This document shows, in pieces, positions 34,056-42,632 of a stretch of DNA of 64,000 bases. The position numbers and the translations under genes are program-made. The stretch comes from Paracoccus liaowanqingii. Lineage in GTDB: Bacteria > Pseudomonadota > Alphaproteobacteria > Rhodobacterales > Rhodobacteraceae. The DNA lies in contig NZ_CP040763.1 of the NCBI RefSeq assembly GCF_004683865.2, positions 196,426-260,425 on the forward strand. The letters run 5' to 3'. The notes beneath the pieces were generated by a model. It was not told the origin of the DNA. It saw nothing but the letters and a program-made list of their open reading frames with translations, and did not search any database. The stretch's first letter is position 1. Each line of letters begins with the position of its first letter.

Positions 34056-34784
34056 ATGACAGCCCCAGGCCTTGCCGGACAACACGTCCTGATCACCGCC
34101 GCAGCCCAAGGGATCGGCCGTGCCAGCGTGGAGGCCTTCATCAGGGCGGGCGCCCAGGTCACCGCGACCGACATCAACGGGGAAGCTCTGTCCGGGCTGG
34201 CCGGCTGCCGCACGGCGCGCTTGGACGTTCTGGACGGCGCGGCGGTGACGGAGTTCTGCGCCGCACTGGGACCGGTCGACGTGCTGTTCAACTGCGCGGG
34301 CGTGGTCCATGCGGGCAGCATCCTGGACATGCCGGACGCCGATCTGGATTTTGCCTTCGATCTGAACGTGCGGGCGATGGTCCGGATGATCCGGGCCGTC
34401 CTGCCGGGCATGATCGACCGCGGGCAGGGGGCGATCATCAACATGTCCTCGGTCGCGTCCTCGGTGAAGGGGGTGCCGAACCGCTTCGCCTATTCGACGA
34501 CCAAGGCCGCCGTGCTGGGGCTGACCAAATCGGTGGCGGCGGATTACGTGGGCCAGGGCATCCGCTGCAATGCGATCTGCCCCGGCACGGTGCAGTCGCC
34601 CTCGCTGGACCAGCGCCTGGCCGCGACCGGCGACGCCGAGGCCGCCCGCGCGGCCTTCGTCGCCCGCCAGCCCATGGGGCGCATCGCCGAGGCCGATGAA
34701 ATCGCCGATCTGGCCGTGTATCTGGCCGGCGCAACCTATACCACGGGCCAGGCCGTCTGCATCGACGGCGGCTGGACCATCTGA
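34056..34784 (+). CDS. SDR-family dehydrogenase, probable 2-keto-3-deoxy-L-fuconate dehydrogenase
   Basis: 242 residues from the ATG at 34056, after GGAAG. It has a classical SDR Rossmann fold: AAAQGIGRAS, NCAGVVHAGS, a catalytic Ser in NMSSVAS, and Tyr-Lys in YSTTKAAVLG. In the non-phosphorylating L-fucose pathway such an enzyme oxidises 2-keto-3-deoxy-L-fuconate at C4 with NAD. The next gene encodes the FAH hydrolase that would cleave the product. Substrate is inferred from context. Confidence 0.88.
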   Translation: MTAPGLAGQHVLITAAAQGIGRASVEAFIRAGAQVTATDINGEALSGLAGCRTARLDVLDGAAVTEFCAALGPVDVLFNCAGVVHAGSILDMPDADLDFAFDLNVRAMVRMIRAVLPGMIDRGQGAIINMSSVASSVKGVPNRFAYSTTKAAVLGLTKSVAADYVGQGIRCNAICPGTVQSPSLDQRLAATGDAEAARAAFVARQPMGRIAEADEIADLAVYLAGATYTTGQAVCIDGGWTI

Positions 34785-34799
34785 TCCAAGGGAGATGAC

Positions 34800-35642
34800 A
34801 TGAAACTCGTTCGCTTTGGCGCATCCGGCGCCGAGACACCCGGCCTGATCGATGCCGAGGGCCGGATCCGCGACCTCTCGGCGCATGTTCCCGACCTGTC
34901 GGGCGCGCATCTGCATGCCGACGCGCTGGCCCGGCTGGCGGGCCTGGACCCGGCCTCGCTGCCGCTGGTCGAGGGCAACCCGCGCCTTGGGCCCCCGGTG
35001 GCGGGTACGGGCAAGTTCATCTGCATCGGCCTGAACTATGCCGATCACGCCGCGGAATCCGGCATGGAGGTCCCGCCCGAGCCGGTGATCTTCATGAAGG
35101 CCACCAGCGCCATCTGCGGCCCCGACGATCCGATCGTCATCCCGCGCGGCAGCGAGAAGACCGATTGGGAGGTTGAGCTGGCCGTCATCATCGGCACGCC
35201 CGCCAAATATGTGACCGAGGCCGACGCCATGTCCCATGTCGCGGGCTTTGCGGTGACGAACGACGTGTCCGAGCGCGCCTTCCAAACGGAGCGTGCGGGC
35301 CAGTGGACCAAGGGCAAGTCCTGCGACAATTTCGGCCAGCTGGGCCCATGGCTGGTGACCCCGGACGAGGTCGCGGATCCGCAGGACCTGGGGATGTGGC
35401 TGACCGTCAACGGCGAGAGGATGCAGGACGGCTCGACCCGGACGATGGTCTATCAGGTGCCGTTCCTGATCCACTACCTCAGCCAGTTCATGACCCTGCA
35501 CCCGGGCGATGTGATCTCGACCGGGACGCCGCCGGGCGTGGGCATGGGCATGCGCCCGCAGCGCTTCCTGAAGCCCGGCGACGTGGTCGAGCTGGGCATC
35601 GACGGCCTGGGCCGCCAGCGCCAGGACGTGATCGCCGACTAG
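34800..35642 (+). CDS. Fumarylacetoacetase-family hydrolase, probable 2,4-diketo-3-deoxy-L-fuconate hydrolase
   Basis: 280 residues. Core FAH motifs: IGLNYADHAAESGME, EPVIFMKATSAICGP, and the metal ligands in DWEVELAVIIG (two Glu) with a later Asp in TNDVSERAFQ; STGTPPGVGMGM closes the family pattern. Members cleave C-C bonds of 2,4-diketo acids in catabolic pathways; here the products would be pyruvate and L-lactate. It is the last gene of the operon; a 9-bp hairpin follows 10 bp after the stop. Confidence 0.9.
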   Translation: MKLVRFGASGAETPGLIDAEGRIRDLSAHVPDLSGAHLHADALARLAGLDPASLPLVEGNPRLGPPVAGTGKFICIGLNYADHAAESGMEVPPEPVIFMKATSAICGPDDPIVIPRGSEKTDWEVELAVIIGTPAKYVTEADAMSHVAGFAVTNDVSERAFQTERAGQWTKGKSCDNFGQLGPWLVTPDEVADPQDLGMWLTVNGERMQDGSTRTMVYQVPFLIHYLSQFMTLHPGDVISTGTPPGVGMGMRPQRFLKPGDVVELGIDGLGRQRQDVIAD

Positions 35643-35652
35643 GCGGCACGGA

Positions 35653-35674
35653 TCAGCGGGCAGTGGCCCGCTGA
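35653..35674 (+). terminator. Hairpin at the end of the fucose-type operon
   Basis: TCAGCGGGC and GCCCGCTGA form a perfect 9-bp stem with a 4-base loop, 10 bp after the operon's last stop codon. No clear T-run follows, which is common in high-GC bacteria. Confidence 0.65.
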
Positions 35675-35818
35675 CCCGGGGCGTGGGCATTCAGCCCCGG
35701 CACACAGATGCGTGCTGTCGCGGTGGCGACCAACTGCCTGCCGCGCAGGCCTCGGAATGACGCATCGCGCCCGTCCGCAAGGGTGGTCTCTTGCGGGCCG
35801 GGCCGTCGGTCGTGCCGA

Positions 35819-36685
35819 TCATCTGGGTTGCGAGACATGCCGGGCTGCCGCCAGATTGGCGGTGGCGACGGCGTCGCCGAGGGATTCCCGCCGAACGAGT
35901 TCCGCCACCATCGTGCCGATGAAGCAGTCGCCGGCCCCATGCGTGCTGACCAGAGCGACGGCATGCCCCGGTTCGGCATGGCTGATGTCCTGGCCCTCGA
36001 CCGCCACGCCGTCCCCGCCCGCGGTGACCACGACCACCCGGAATCGCGCCGCCAGTGCGCGCGCGGCGATCCCGGCATCCTCAAGCGAGGCGACCTTCCG
36101 GCCGCACAGCGCCTCGGCCTCGCCTGCGTTGACGACGAGGATATCGACCGCCCGGGCCATCGCGTCGGACATCGGCCGCGCGGGGGCGGCGTTCAGCACG
36201 GTCGTCACGCCCCGCGCGCGGGCGGCCTCGGCGGCGGCCAGGTTCAGCGCCTCGGGGATCTCGTTCTGCAGCACCAGATGGGTGGCGTCCTGCCAGAGGG
36301 CGTCCTTGGCCAGCACCCCGGGATCGATGGCCAGGTTGGCGCCCGACACGATCACCGCGCCATAGTCGCCGCCCGCATCCATGATCGCCATGCTCATCCC
36401 CGATCCTGTTCCGGGGATGGTCGCGACATGGGCGTCGTCCACGCCCGCCCGGCGCAGGCCGTCGCGCAGGAAGGGCCCGAAGGCGTCGTCGCCCACCGCC
36501 GAGACCATGCGGCAGGGTACCCCGGCCGCGACGACGGCGGCGGCCTGATTGCCGCCCTTGCCCCCGAAGACCGGCCGCCAGGCGCTGCCGGTCACCGTCT
36601 CGCCTGCCGCGGGACGATGGGGGGCATCGACGACGATGTCGTAATGCAGGCTGCCGAGGGTGACGGCGCAGGGGGTCGGGGTCAT
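35819..36685 (-). CDS. PfkB-family sugar kinase (ribokinase-like)
   Basis: 288 residues from the ATG at 36685. PfkB motifs: GGKGGNQAAAVVAAG near the N-terminus (GG switch and substrate binding), NAGEAEAL, and the C-terminal anion hole/catalytic Asp in STHGAGDCFIGTMV. It phosphorylates a sugar, most likely a ketose or pentose from the adjacent importer. It is the last gene of a six-gene minus-strand operon. Confidence 0.9.
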   Translation of the reverse strand: MTPTPCAVTLGSLHYDIVVDAPHRPAAGETVTGSAWRPVFGGKGGNQAAAVVAAGVPCRMVSAVGDDAFGPFLRDGLRRAGVDDAHVATIPGTGSGMSMAIMDAGGDYGAVIVSGANLAIDPGVLAKDALWQDATHLVLQNEIPEALNLAAAEAARARGVTTVLNAAPARPMSDAMARAVDILVVNAGEAEALCGRKVASLEDAGIAARALAARFRVVVVTAGGDGVAVEGQDISHAEPGHAVALVSTHGAGDCFIGTMVAELVRRESLGDAVATANLAAARHVSQPR

Positions 36686-36698
36686 CGGAATGTCCTGT

Positions 36699-37559
36699 TC
36701 AGCGGCGGCGCTTGGCCTCGACCGCCTTGCGGGTCCGGTCCAGCTGCGCTTCCGAGCGGTCCAGATCACGCTGCGCGACGGCGACGAAGATCGCGTCCAT
36801 GATGTTGAGCTGCGCGATGCGCGCGGCGGCGTTCTCTCCCAGCAGGGGCGAGCCCTGGGCGGTCGAGCAGAGGGCGATGTCGGCCAGTTCCGACAGGGGC
36901 GCGGTGGCGTAGTTGGTGATGGCGATGACGCGCGCACCCTGTTCGCGGGCCAGTCGCGCGGCCTCGATCACGTTCGAGGTGGTGCCGGAATGGCTGAAGG
37001 CCACGGCCACGTCGTCCGGCCCCAGCAGCGAGGCCGACATCAGCATCATGTGCGGGTCGTCCTGCACGCCCGCCCGCAGGCCGATGCGCAGGAACTTGTG
37101 GGCCACGTCGCGGGCGATCTGGGCCGATCCGCCGACACCGTAGAAGTCGCGCTGCCGGGCGCGGTGAAGCAGGTCGGCGGCCCGGTCGAAGGCCTCGACG
37201 TTCAGGATCGACATCGTCTCCTCCAGCGCCTGCATCGAGGTCTGGAACACCTTGCGGATGATGTCCGCCGAGCTGTCGTCGGGCGAGATCTCGGAATGGA
37301 GCGAGGCCACGTCGGTCTGGCGATAGACCACCAGGGCCTCGCGGAAGTCGCGAAATCCCGCGAAGCCCAGCTTCTTGGCGATCTTGACGACCATCGCATC
37401 CGACACGCCCGCATCCTCGGCCACCTGCCGCAGCGCGGTGGTGCGGTCCAGGTCGGTGCGACCGGTCATCCCCTCGACGACCCGCCCTTCCAGCGGCGTC
37501 AGGAAGGGCAGCCGCATCCGGATCTGCGCACCGATGCTGCGCGGGTCGTACTGTTCCAT
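36699..37559 (-). CDS. RpiR-family transcriptional regulator (HTH plus SIS domain)
   Basis: 286 residues: an N-terminal HTH_6 (VAEDAGVSDAMVVKIAKKLGFAGFRDFREAL, about 46-75) and a C-terminal SIS phosphosugar-binding domain (IYGVGGS-like DFYGVGGSAQIA, then AFSHSGTTSNVIEAA). Such regulators sense sugar phosphates made by the encoded pathway. It lies between permease and kinase genes and probably controls its own operon from the promoter region near 42300-42361. Confidence 0.9.
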   Translation of the reverse strand: MEQYDPRSIGAQIRMRLPFLTPLEGRVVEGMTGRTDLDRTTALRQVAEDAGVSDAMVVKIAKKLGFAGFRDFREALVVYRQTDVASLHSEISPDDSSADIIRKVFQTSMQALEETMSILNVEAFDRAADLLHRARQRDFYGVGGSAQIARDVAHKFLRIGLRAGVQDDPHMMLMSASLLGPDDVAVAFSHSGTTSNVIEAARLAREQGARVIAITNYATAPLSELADIALCSTAQGSPLLGENAAARIAQLNIMDAIFVAVAQRDLDRSEAQLDRTRKAVEAKRRR

Positions 37560-37587
37560 CAGGCGGTGCCCCTTGTTCCGTCGGGGC

Positions 37588-38550
37588 CTATGCCCGACCG
37601 CGCGTCGCGCGGTCGATCAGCATGGCCACCAGGATGATGATACCCGTCGCCAGCAGCTGATAGAAGGCCTGCACGTTCATCAAGGTCAGCCCGTTGCGCA
37701 GGCCGCCCAGGATGACGGCCCCCATCAGCGTGCCCACGACCGACCCCTTGCCGCCCATCAGGGAGGCCCCGCCGATGGCCGCGGCCGCGATGGCGTCCAG
37801 CTCCCACAGGTTGCCCATGGTGGGATCGGCGGCGCCGAGGCGGCCGGTCAGGATCAGGGCCGCCACGGCGGCCAGCCCGCCCGACAGGACATAGACGATG
37901 ATCTTGGTGCGCGCGACGGGAACTCCGGCGATGCGCGCGGCCTCGGGGTTGCCGCCGACGGCCAGGATGTATTCGCCAAGGGGGCTGCGGTTCAGCACCA
38001 CCCACAGGATGCCCGCGATGATCGCCACGATGATGACCGGCACCGGCACGCCCAGCACCAGTCCGTTGATCGCCGACCGGAACTCGGCCGGGATGCCGAA
38101 GATCGGGTTTCCGCCGGTGAAGATCAGCGCCAGCGCCCGATACAGCGACAGCGCGCCAAGCGTGACGATGAAGGGCTGCAGCCCCGCCACGGCGACAAGC
38201 GTGCCGTTGAACAGCCCGCAGGCCATGCCGGTGGCGATGGCACCGGCCACGGCCAGAGGGATGGGCACGCCCGCGATCATCAGCGTCGCCCCGACGATGG
38301 CCGAGACGGCCGCGGTGGGACCCACGGACAGGTCGATCCCGCCCGAGATGATGACGAAGGTCATCCCCAGGGCGATGCAAGCGTTGATCGACGATTGCTG
38401 CAGGATGTTGATCAGGTTCGGCGCGGTCAGGAACACCGGGTTCAGCACCGCGAAGACCGCGAAGATCAACACCAGGCCGAAGAAGGTCCCGGCATCGCGC
38501 AGGTTGATGCGCGGGGTGCGGGTGTGGGCGGGGGATGCGGTCATGGTCAT
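37588..38550 (-). CDS. Sugar ABC transporter permease (RbsC-like), operon 2
   Basis: 320 residues with about ten membrane helices. Motifs: ALGMTFVIISGGIDLSVGPT, FIVTLGALSLYRALALIFTGG, GGNPEAARIAGVPVARTK, AIAAAAIGGASLMGGKGSVVGTL. Start overlaps the ATPase stop by 4 bp. Paralog of the permease at 28685 but clearly divergent. Confidence 0.92.
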   Translation of the reverse strand: MTMTASPAHTRTPRINLRDAGTFFGLVLIFAVFAVLNPVFLTAPNLINILQQSSINACIALGMTFVIISGGIDLSVGPTAAVSAIVGATLMIAGVPIPLAVAGAIATGMACGLFNGTLVAVAGLQPFIVTLGALSLYRALALIFTGGNPIFGIPAEFRSAINGLVLGVPVPVIIVAIIAGILWVVLNRSPLGEYILAVGGNPEAARIAGVPVARTKIIVYVLSGGLAAVAALILTGRLGAADPTMGNLWELDAIAAAAIGGASLMGGKGSVVGTLMGAVILGGLRNGLTLMNVQAFYQLLATGIIILVAMLIDRATRGRA

Positions 38551-40085
38551 GGCTGGGCCTCGAGGGCTGGGGCCGGGGTGTCCGGGCCTCTGGATCTGGG
38601 AATGGCATTCGCCGCGATGGCGTCTTCTGAGATGTCGTCGCCGCCCAGGATGGCCGAGATGCGGCCTTCCCGCATCACCATGACCCGGTCGGAGACGCGC
38701 AGGATCTCGGGCAGTTCCGAGCTGACGACGATGATCGACTTGCCCGATCGGGCCAGTTCGGCGATCAGGTCGTAGATCTCGGACTTGGCGCCGATGTCGA
38801 TGCCCCGGGTGGGTTCGTCGAACAGCAGGATGTCAACATCCGCGGCCAGCCAGCGGCCGATGATGGCCTTCTGCTGGTTGCCGCCCGAAAACGTGCCGAT
38901 GGCGCGGGACACGTCCGGCGGGCGCATCCCCATCTTCTTCATCAGCGCCGTCGCCTCGGCATGCAGCGCGCGACGCCGCACCAGCCCGAAGCGGGTGAAC
39001 CGCCCCATGCAGGGCAGCGCGATGTTCGAGGCGACCGAGCGGGCCCGCACGATGCCGTCCTTCTTGCGTTCCTCGGGCACCAGGCCGATGCCCGCGCGGA
39101 TCGCCGTGCGGGGGCTGCGCAGATCGACGGGCTTGCCGTTCAGCGTCACGCTGCCTTGGCGCGCGCGGTCGATGCCCGCGACCAAGCGCAGCAGCTCGGT
39201 GCGCCCCGATCCGACCAGCCCGGCGATGCCCAGCACCTCGCCCTTGTGCAGATCGAAGCTGGCGTCCCGGATCAGCCGGTCGTCCGACAGCCCGCGCACC
39301 TGCATCACGACCTGGTCCCGGGCGTGGCCGACATGGCGTTCATGGGTGATGTCGCGCCCGACCATCCTGGCGATCACCTGATCCTCGGTCACCGCGCGCA
39401 TGTCGACGGTGTCGACAAAGCGCCCGTCGCGCAGGATCGTGGCGCGGTCGCAGACCTGAAAGACCTCGTTCATCTTGTGGCTGACATAGATGATCGACTT
39501 GCCCGCCGCCGCAAGCCGCGCGATCAGCGCCGCCAGCGCGTCGAATTCCGACGGGGTCAGGCTGGAGGTCGGCTCGTCCATGGCGATGATCTTGGCGTCG
39601 TCCAGCAGGGCGCGGGCGATCTCGACGATCTGCTGCTGGGCGACCTTCAGCGTGTGGATGGGCGCGCGCGGATCGATGCGGGGGTCCAGATCGGCCAGGA
39701 TGGCGCGGGCCCGGACCTCCTGCGCGCGGCGGTCGACCAGCATCCCGCCCGCATGGGTCAGGGGGCGGCCCAGGAACAGGTTCTGCGAGACCGTCAGCTG
39801 CGGGATATGCTGCAGTTCCTGGTGGATCATCGCGATCCCGGCGGCGCGGGCATCGGCGGGTCGCGTCAGCGTGACGGGCTGGCCGTCGATCAGGATCCGC
39901 CCCTCGGTCGCCTGAAGCACGGCGGACAGGACGTTCAGCATCGTCGATTTTCCGGCGCCGTTCTCGCCCAGCAGGCCGTGGACCTCGCCGGCGCGGACAT
40001 CGAAGCTGACATTGTCCAGCGCACGGATGCCGGGAAAAGTCTTGCTGACGCCTTGCAGCGACAGACGACTTGGGGGACTGGTCAT
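38547..40085 (-). CDS. Sugar ABC transporter ATPase, two fused domains (RbsA-like), operon 2
   Basis: 512 residues from the second of two adjacent ATGs (40085; 40088 is also possible), with AAAGAGG upstream. Domain 1 has Walker A GENGAGKST and Walker B IIAMDEPTSSL with an unusual signature (HTLKVAQQQ region); domain 2 has a degenerate Walker A (GLVGSGRTE), signature FSGGNQQK and Walker B ILLFDEPTRGID. This asymmetric pair is normal for RbsA/MglA-type ATPases. Confidence 0.92.
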   Translation of the reverse strand: MTSPPSRLSLQGVSKTFPGIRALDNVSFDVRAGEVHGLLGENGAGKSTMLNVLSAVLQATEGRILIDGQPVTLTRPADARAAGIAMIHQELQHIPQLTVSQNLFLGRPLTHAGGMLVDRRAQEVRARAILADLDPRIDPRAPIHTLKVAQQQIVEIARALLDDAKIIAMDEPTSSLTPSEFDALAALIARLAAAGKSIIYVSHKMNEVFQVCDRATILRDGRFVDTVDMRAVTEDQVIARMVGRDITHERHVGHARDQVVMQVRGLSDDRLIRDASFDLHKGEVLGIAGLVGSGRTELLRLVAGIDRARQGSVTLNGKPVDLRSPRTAIRAGIGLVPEERKKDGIVRARSVASNIALPCMGRFTRFGLVRRRALHAEATALMKKMGMRPPDVSRAIGTFSGGNQQKAIIGRWLAADVDILLFDEPTRGIDIGAKSEIYDLIAELARSGKSIIVVSSELPEILRVSDRVMVMREGRISAILGGDDISEDAIAANAIPRSRGPDTPAPALEAQP

Positions 40086-40121
40086 CATGACACCTCTTTG
40101 GGATCCGCCATGGCGGAGAAG

Positions 40122-40156
40122 GGATGGCGCCCCGGGGGATGAGGGGGGCGCCATCC
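40122..40156 (-). terminator. Intercistronic hairpin after the binding protein gene, operon 2
   Basis: GGATGGCGCCCC and GGGGCGCCATCC form a perfect 12-bp stem with an 11-base loop between the binding protein and ATPase genes. It parallels the hairpin at 30691-30714 in operon 1. Partial termination or mRNA stabilisation is likely. Confidence 0.7.
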
Positions 40157-40232
40157 GGCCGGTCCGAGGGACCCGCGAGGGAGGATGCGCGGGACCGGAC
40201 CCGGCATCAGCCGGACCGGACCGGAGTCCGGA

Positions 40233-41279
40233 TCAGTCGGCCAGCAGCATCTCGCGCAGGGCGGCGGTATCCTCGACCGAGTATTCCTCGACGTTGTCCG
40301 CGGTGATCAGCGCCTGCGGGGTGGCCACGACCCGGGGAAGGTCCTGGCCGCCGATCAGCCGCAGGACGACCTCCATCGCCACCTCGCCGGTCAGCACGGG
40401 AAAGCTGTCCACGGTTCCGGTCAGATCGCCCGCCCGGATCGAGGCATAGGCGTCCGAGATGCCGTCCGTGCCGAAGACCGAGACCTGATCCTGCAGGCCC
40501 GCGGCCTTGACCGCCTCGACCACGCCAAGCGCCATGCCGTCGTTGTTGGCATAGAACCCGATCAGGTCGGGATGCTGCTGCAGGATGGTGGAGGCGGCAT
40601 CATAGGCGGTCTCGCGGCTCCAGTTCGCGGGGACGCTGGCCACGACCTCGAAGCCCTCGGCCTCGCCGATGGTGGCCGTGAACCCGTCCGTGCGCTGGCC
40701 CGCGGCGAAGACGCCCGGCTGTCCCTCGATCACCGCGACCTTGCCGCCCTCGGGGGCGTTGTCGATGAACCACTGGGCGACGCGCACGCCGTTGTCGCGC
40801 TGGACGTTGCCGACATAATGCGCGGCGGACGGGATCACCGCGTCATTGACGTTCACCACGACGATGCCCTGCGCGGATGCGGTTTCGACGGCAGGCTGCA
40901 GGTTGTTGTCGGTCTGGGGCGACACCAGCAGGCCCTGGTAGCCCTGCAGGATCATGTTCTCGGCGATGGACAGTTGGCCCAGCTGATCGCCCTCGGACGG
41001 GGCGGCCTGATAGGCGAAGCCCACGCCGTTCGCCTCGGCCGTGTTCTGATAGCCCTGGCCGAGCGAGCGCCAGTATTCGTTGGTCAGCGTCTTGGACACG
41101 CCGCCGACCTGCGTCCCCTCGGCGGGGGCGGGCATGTCGCCGAACTGCTCGGACAGGGCTGACCAGTCCATGCGGTCCGCCTCGGTGTCCGAGTTCAGCG
41201 GCGCCAGGTCCTGGGCCATGGCCCCACCGGCAAAGGCCGTCACGGCGCTGGCCATTAGAAATGACTTGATCGTGATCAT
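40233..41279 (-). CDS. Sugar ABC transporter periplasmic binding protein, operon 2
   Basis: 348 residues with a signal peptide (about 1-22, ending GGAMAQ). Peripla_BP_4 fold: VGGVSKTLTNEYWRSLGQGYQ, MILQGYQGLLVSPQTDNN, GIVVVNVNDA, LIGFYANNDGMALGVVEAV, VFGTDGISDAYASI. Belongs to the ribose/galactose/xylose-binding cluster. The N-terminal extension (DLAPLNSDTEADRMDWSALSEQ) before the domain is unusual in the family. Confidence 0.92.
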   Translation of the reverse strand: MITIKSFLMASAVTAFAGGAMAQDLAPLNSDTEADRMDWSALSEQFGDMPAPAEGTQVGGVSKTLTNEYWRSLGQGYQNTAEANGVGFAYQAAPSEGDQLGQLSIAENMILQGYQGLLVSPQTDNNLQPAVETASAQGIVVVNVNDAVIPSAAHYVGNVQRDNGVRVAQWFIDNAPEGGKVAVIEGQPGVFAAGQRTDGFTATIGEAEGFEVVASVPANWSRETAYDAASTILQQHPDLIGFYANNDGMALGVVEAVKAAGLQDQVSVFGTDGISDAYASIRAGDLTGTVDSFPVLTGEVAMEVVLRLIGGQDLPRVVATPQALITADNVEEYSVEDTAALREMLLAD

Positions 41280-41321
41280 CTTGGGTCTCCTCCCTTTACG
41301 ATAATCGGAAACAACGTGAAG

Positions 41322-42299
41322 TCAGGCCCCGGCCATGATCCGCGCCACGGCGCGCTGGCTGAGGGGCGAGTTCTGGGTGGCGATGGCCTCGTGCAGCGCA
41401 TTGTCGCCGGACACACGCTCGGCCATCCTCATGAAGCGTTCGACGGCCTCGATGTTGGTGCGGCATTCCTCGACCGGGTCGATGCCCGAGGCGTCGGGGA
41501 AGGTGTCGAAATAGATCACCCCGTCATAGCCGTCGCGCCCGATCTGCCACAGCAGCTCCAGCGTGGCCTGCGGATGCACGCTGCCCACCATCAGACCGTC
41601 GTCGCGCTTGGCGTAACCGTCGTTCAGATGGACGCCCAGCAGCCGTGATTTGCGCGCGATCAGGGTGGCGGCGAAGGCCGGCATCTCGTCGGCGTAAAGA
41701 ACATGGGCGAAGTCCAGCGTGACGCCGGTATTGGCGCAGCCCGTCTCGGCGATGGCCAGCAGGGTGGTCGCCGCATCGGGCAGAAGCGCGTAGGATCGCG
41801 GCTCGTTCGCCTTGTATTCGATCGAGATCATGCAATCGGGGGCATGTTCTGCCACCTCGCGGATGCCGCCGACCTCGTCATCCCACATCCGGCCGTAATC
41901 GCCCTGGAAGCTGTAGTCGAAGCCGTCCTGGCCCAGCCACAGCGTCATCAGCGGGGCGTCCATCTCCAGCGCGGCATCGATGCCCCGCTTGGTCAGGTCG
42001 ATGGCCTCCTGCCGCACGGCGCGATCGGGGTTGGTGAAGGCGCCCAGCTTGAAGGCCGGGTTGGTGTAGTAGCGCATGGCCAGCCCGTTCACCTGCAGGC
42101 CCAGATCGTTGACCCGTGCCCGCACGGTCCGGGGCGCCTCGGCCACATGGTCGGGGAAGTTCAGGTCGACATGAGTCAGCCCCGGAACGCTGGCCGCGCG
42201 CGCGACCATCATCTCGAGCGTCGGCTTGCCCATATGGCCGGGCCATGCCTGATCGGCCTGCGCGGCAAATGAGTTCAGGCGCGTCGCGAATCTGGTCAT
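41322..42299 (-). CDS. Sugar (phosphate) isomerase/epimerase, xylose-isomerase-like TIM barrel
   Basis: 325 residues. The AP2Ec TIM-barrel pattern is visible: THVDLNFPDH, MTLWLGQDGFDYSFQGDYGRMWDD, CMISIEYKANEPRSYALL with a metal Glu, GVTLDFAHVLYADE with metal Asp and His, LLGVHLNDGYAKRDD with metal His, and GVIYFDTFPDASGIDPVEE. It is first in the operon, before the transporter and kinase, so it probably isomerises the imported sugar before phosphorylation. It resembles L-rhamnose-isomerase-like and epimerase groups; the substrate cannot be read. Confidence 0.87.
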   Translation of the reverse strand: MTRFATRLNSFAAQADQAWPGHMGKPTLEMMVARAASVPGLTHVDLNFPDHVAEAPRTVRARVNDLGLQVNGLAMRYYTNPAFKLGAFTNPDRAVRQEAIDLTKRGIDAALEMDAPLMTLWLGQDGFDYSFQGDYGRMWDDEVGGIREVAEHAPDCMISIEYKANEPRSYALLPDAATTLLAIAETGCANTGVTLDFAHVLYADEMPAFAATLIARKSRLLGVHLNDGYAKRDDGLMVGSVHPQATLELLWQIGRDGYDGVIYFDTFPDASGIDPVEECRTNIEAVERFMRMAERVSGDNALHEAIATQNSPLSQRAVARIMAGA

Positions 42300-42361
42300 G
42301 TGAAATCCTCCGTTACTTCACAGATATTGTACTGATCGTAAAGTTGTCAAGTTCCCTTCAC
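42300..42361 (-). promoter_or_regulatory. Promoter and candidate RpiR operator of sugar operon 2
   Basis: On the minus strand a -35 TTGACA lies at 42350-42345, with an AATATC-like -10 about 16 bp on. Direct repeats GTGAAGGGAAC (42361-42351) and GTGAAGTAACGG (42321-42310) bracket it, spaced 40 bp apart start to start. These may be regulator sites. The remainder to 42582 holds no gene. Confidence 0.45.
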
Positions 42362-42582
42362 ATGTTTAGCGTCGGTGCCGAGGGTGGGTGGCTGGCAGCC
42401 GATCGGGTCACGATCCGTGCATGGAAGACGGGGGGCGTTCGTCCTGCAGCGAAGCGCGGATGGCGCTGCAGGAAATCAGGCCGCCCGGAAGACCGAGGGC
42501 AAGCTGCCTCGGGGGAACCGGGGCGTGGCAGTCGGACACAGGCGCGACATCGATCCGGCATGCCGCCCCTTGGAAACGAGAC

Positions 42583-42609
42583 GGGGCGGCGGGAATTTCC
42601 CGCCGCCCC
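42583..42609 (-). terminator. Terminator hairpin after phoX
   Basis: GGGGCGGCGGGAA and TTCCCGCCGCCCC form a near-perfect palindrome (13-bp arms, practical loop AATTT), 24 bp after the phoX stop. Strong GC stem, then GTCTCGTTTCC on the minus strand. Confidence 0.75.
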
Positions 42610-42632
42610 GCCTTTGGCGCGATGGACCTTTC

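Noticed and set aside
32484..35690. 1068-codon open frame on the minus strand
   Set aside because: It is antisense to five overlapping or adjacent genes with firm family motifs; long antisense frames are common in high-GC DNA.
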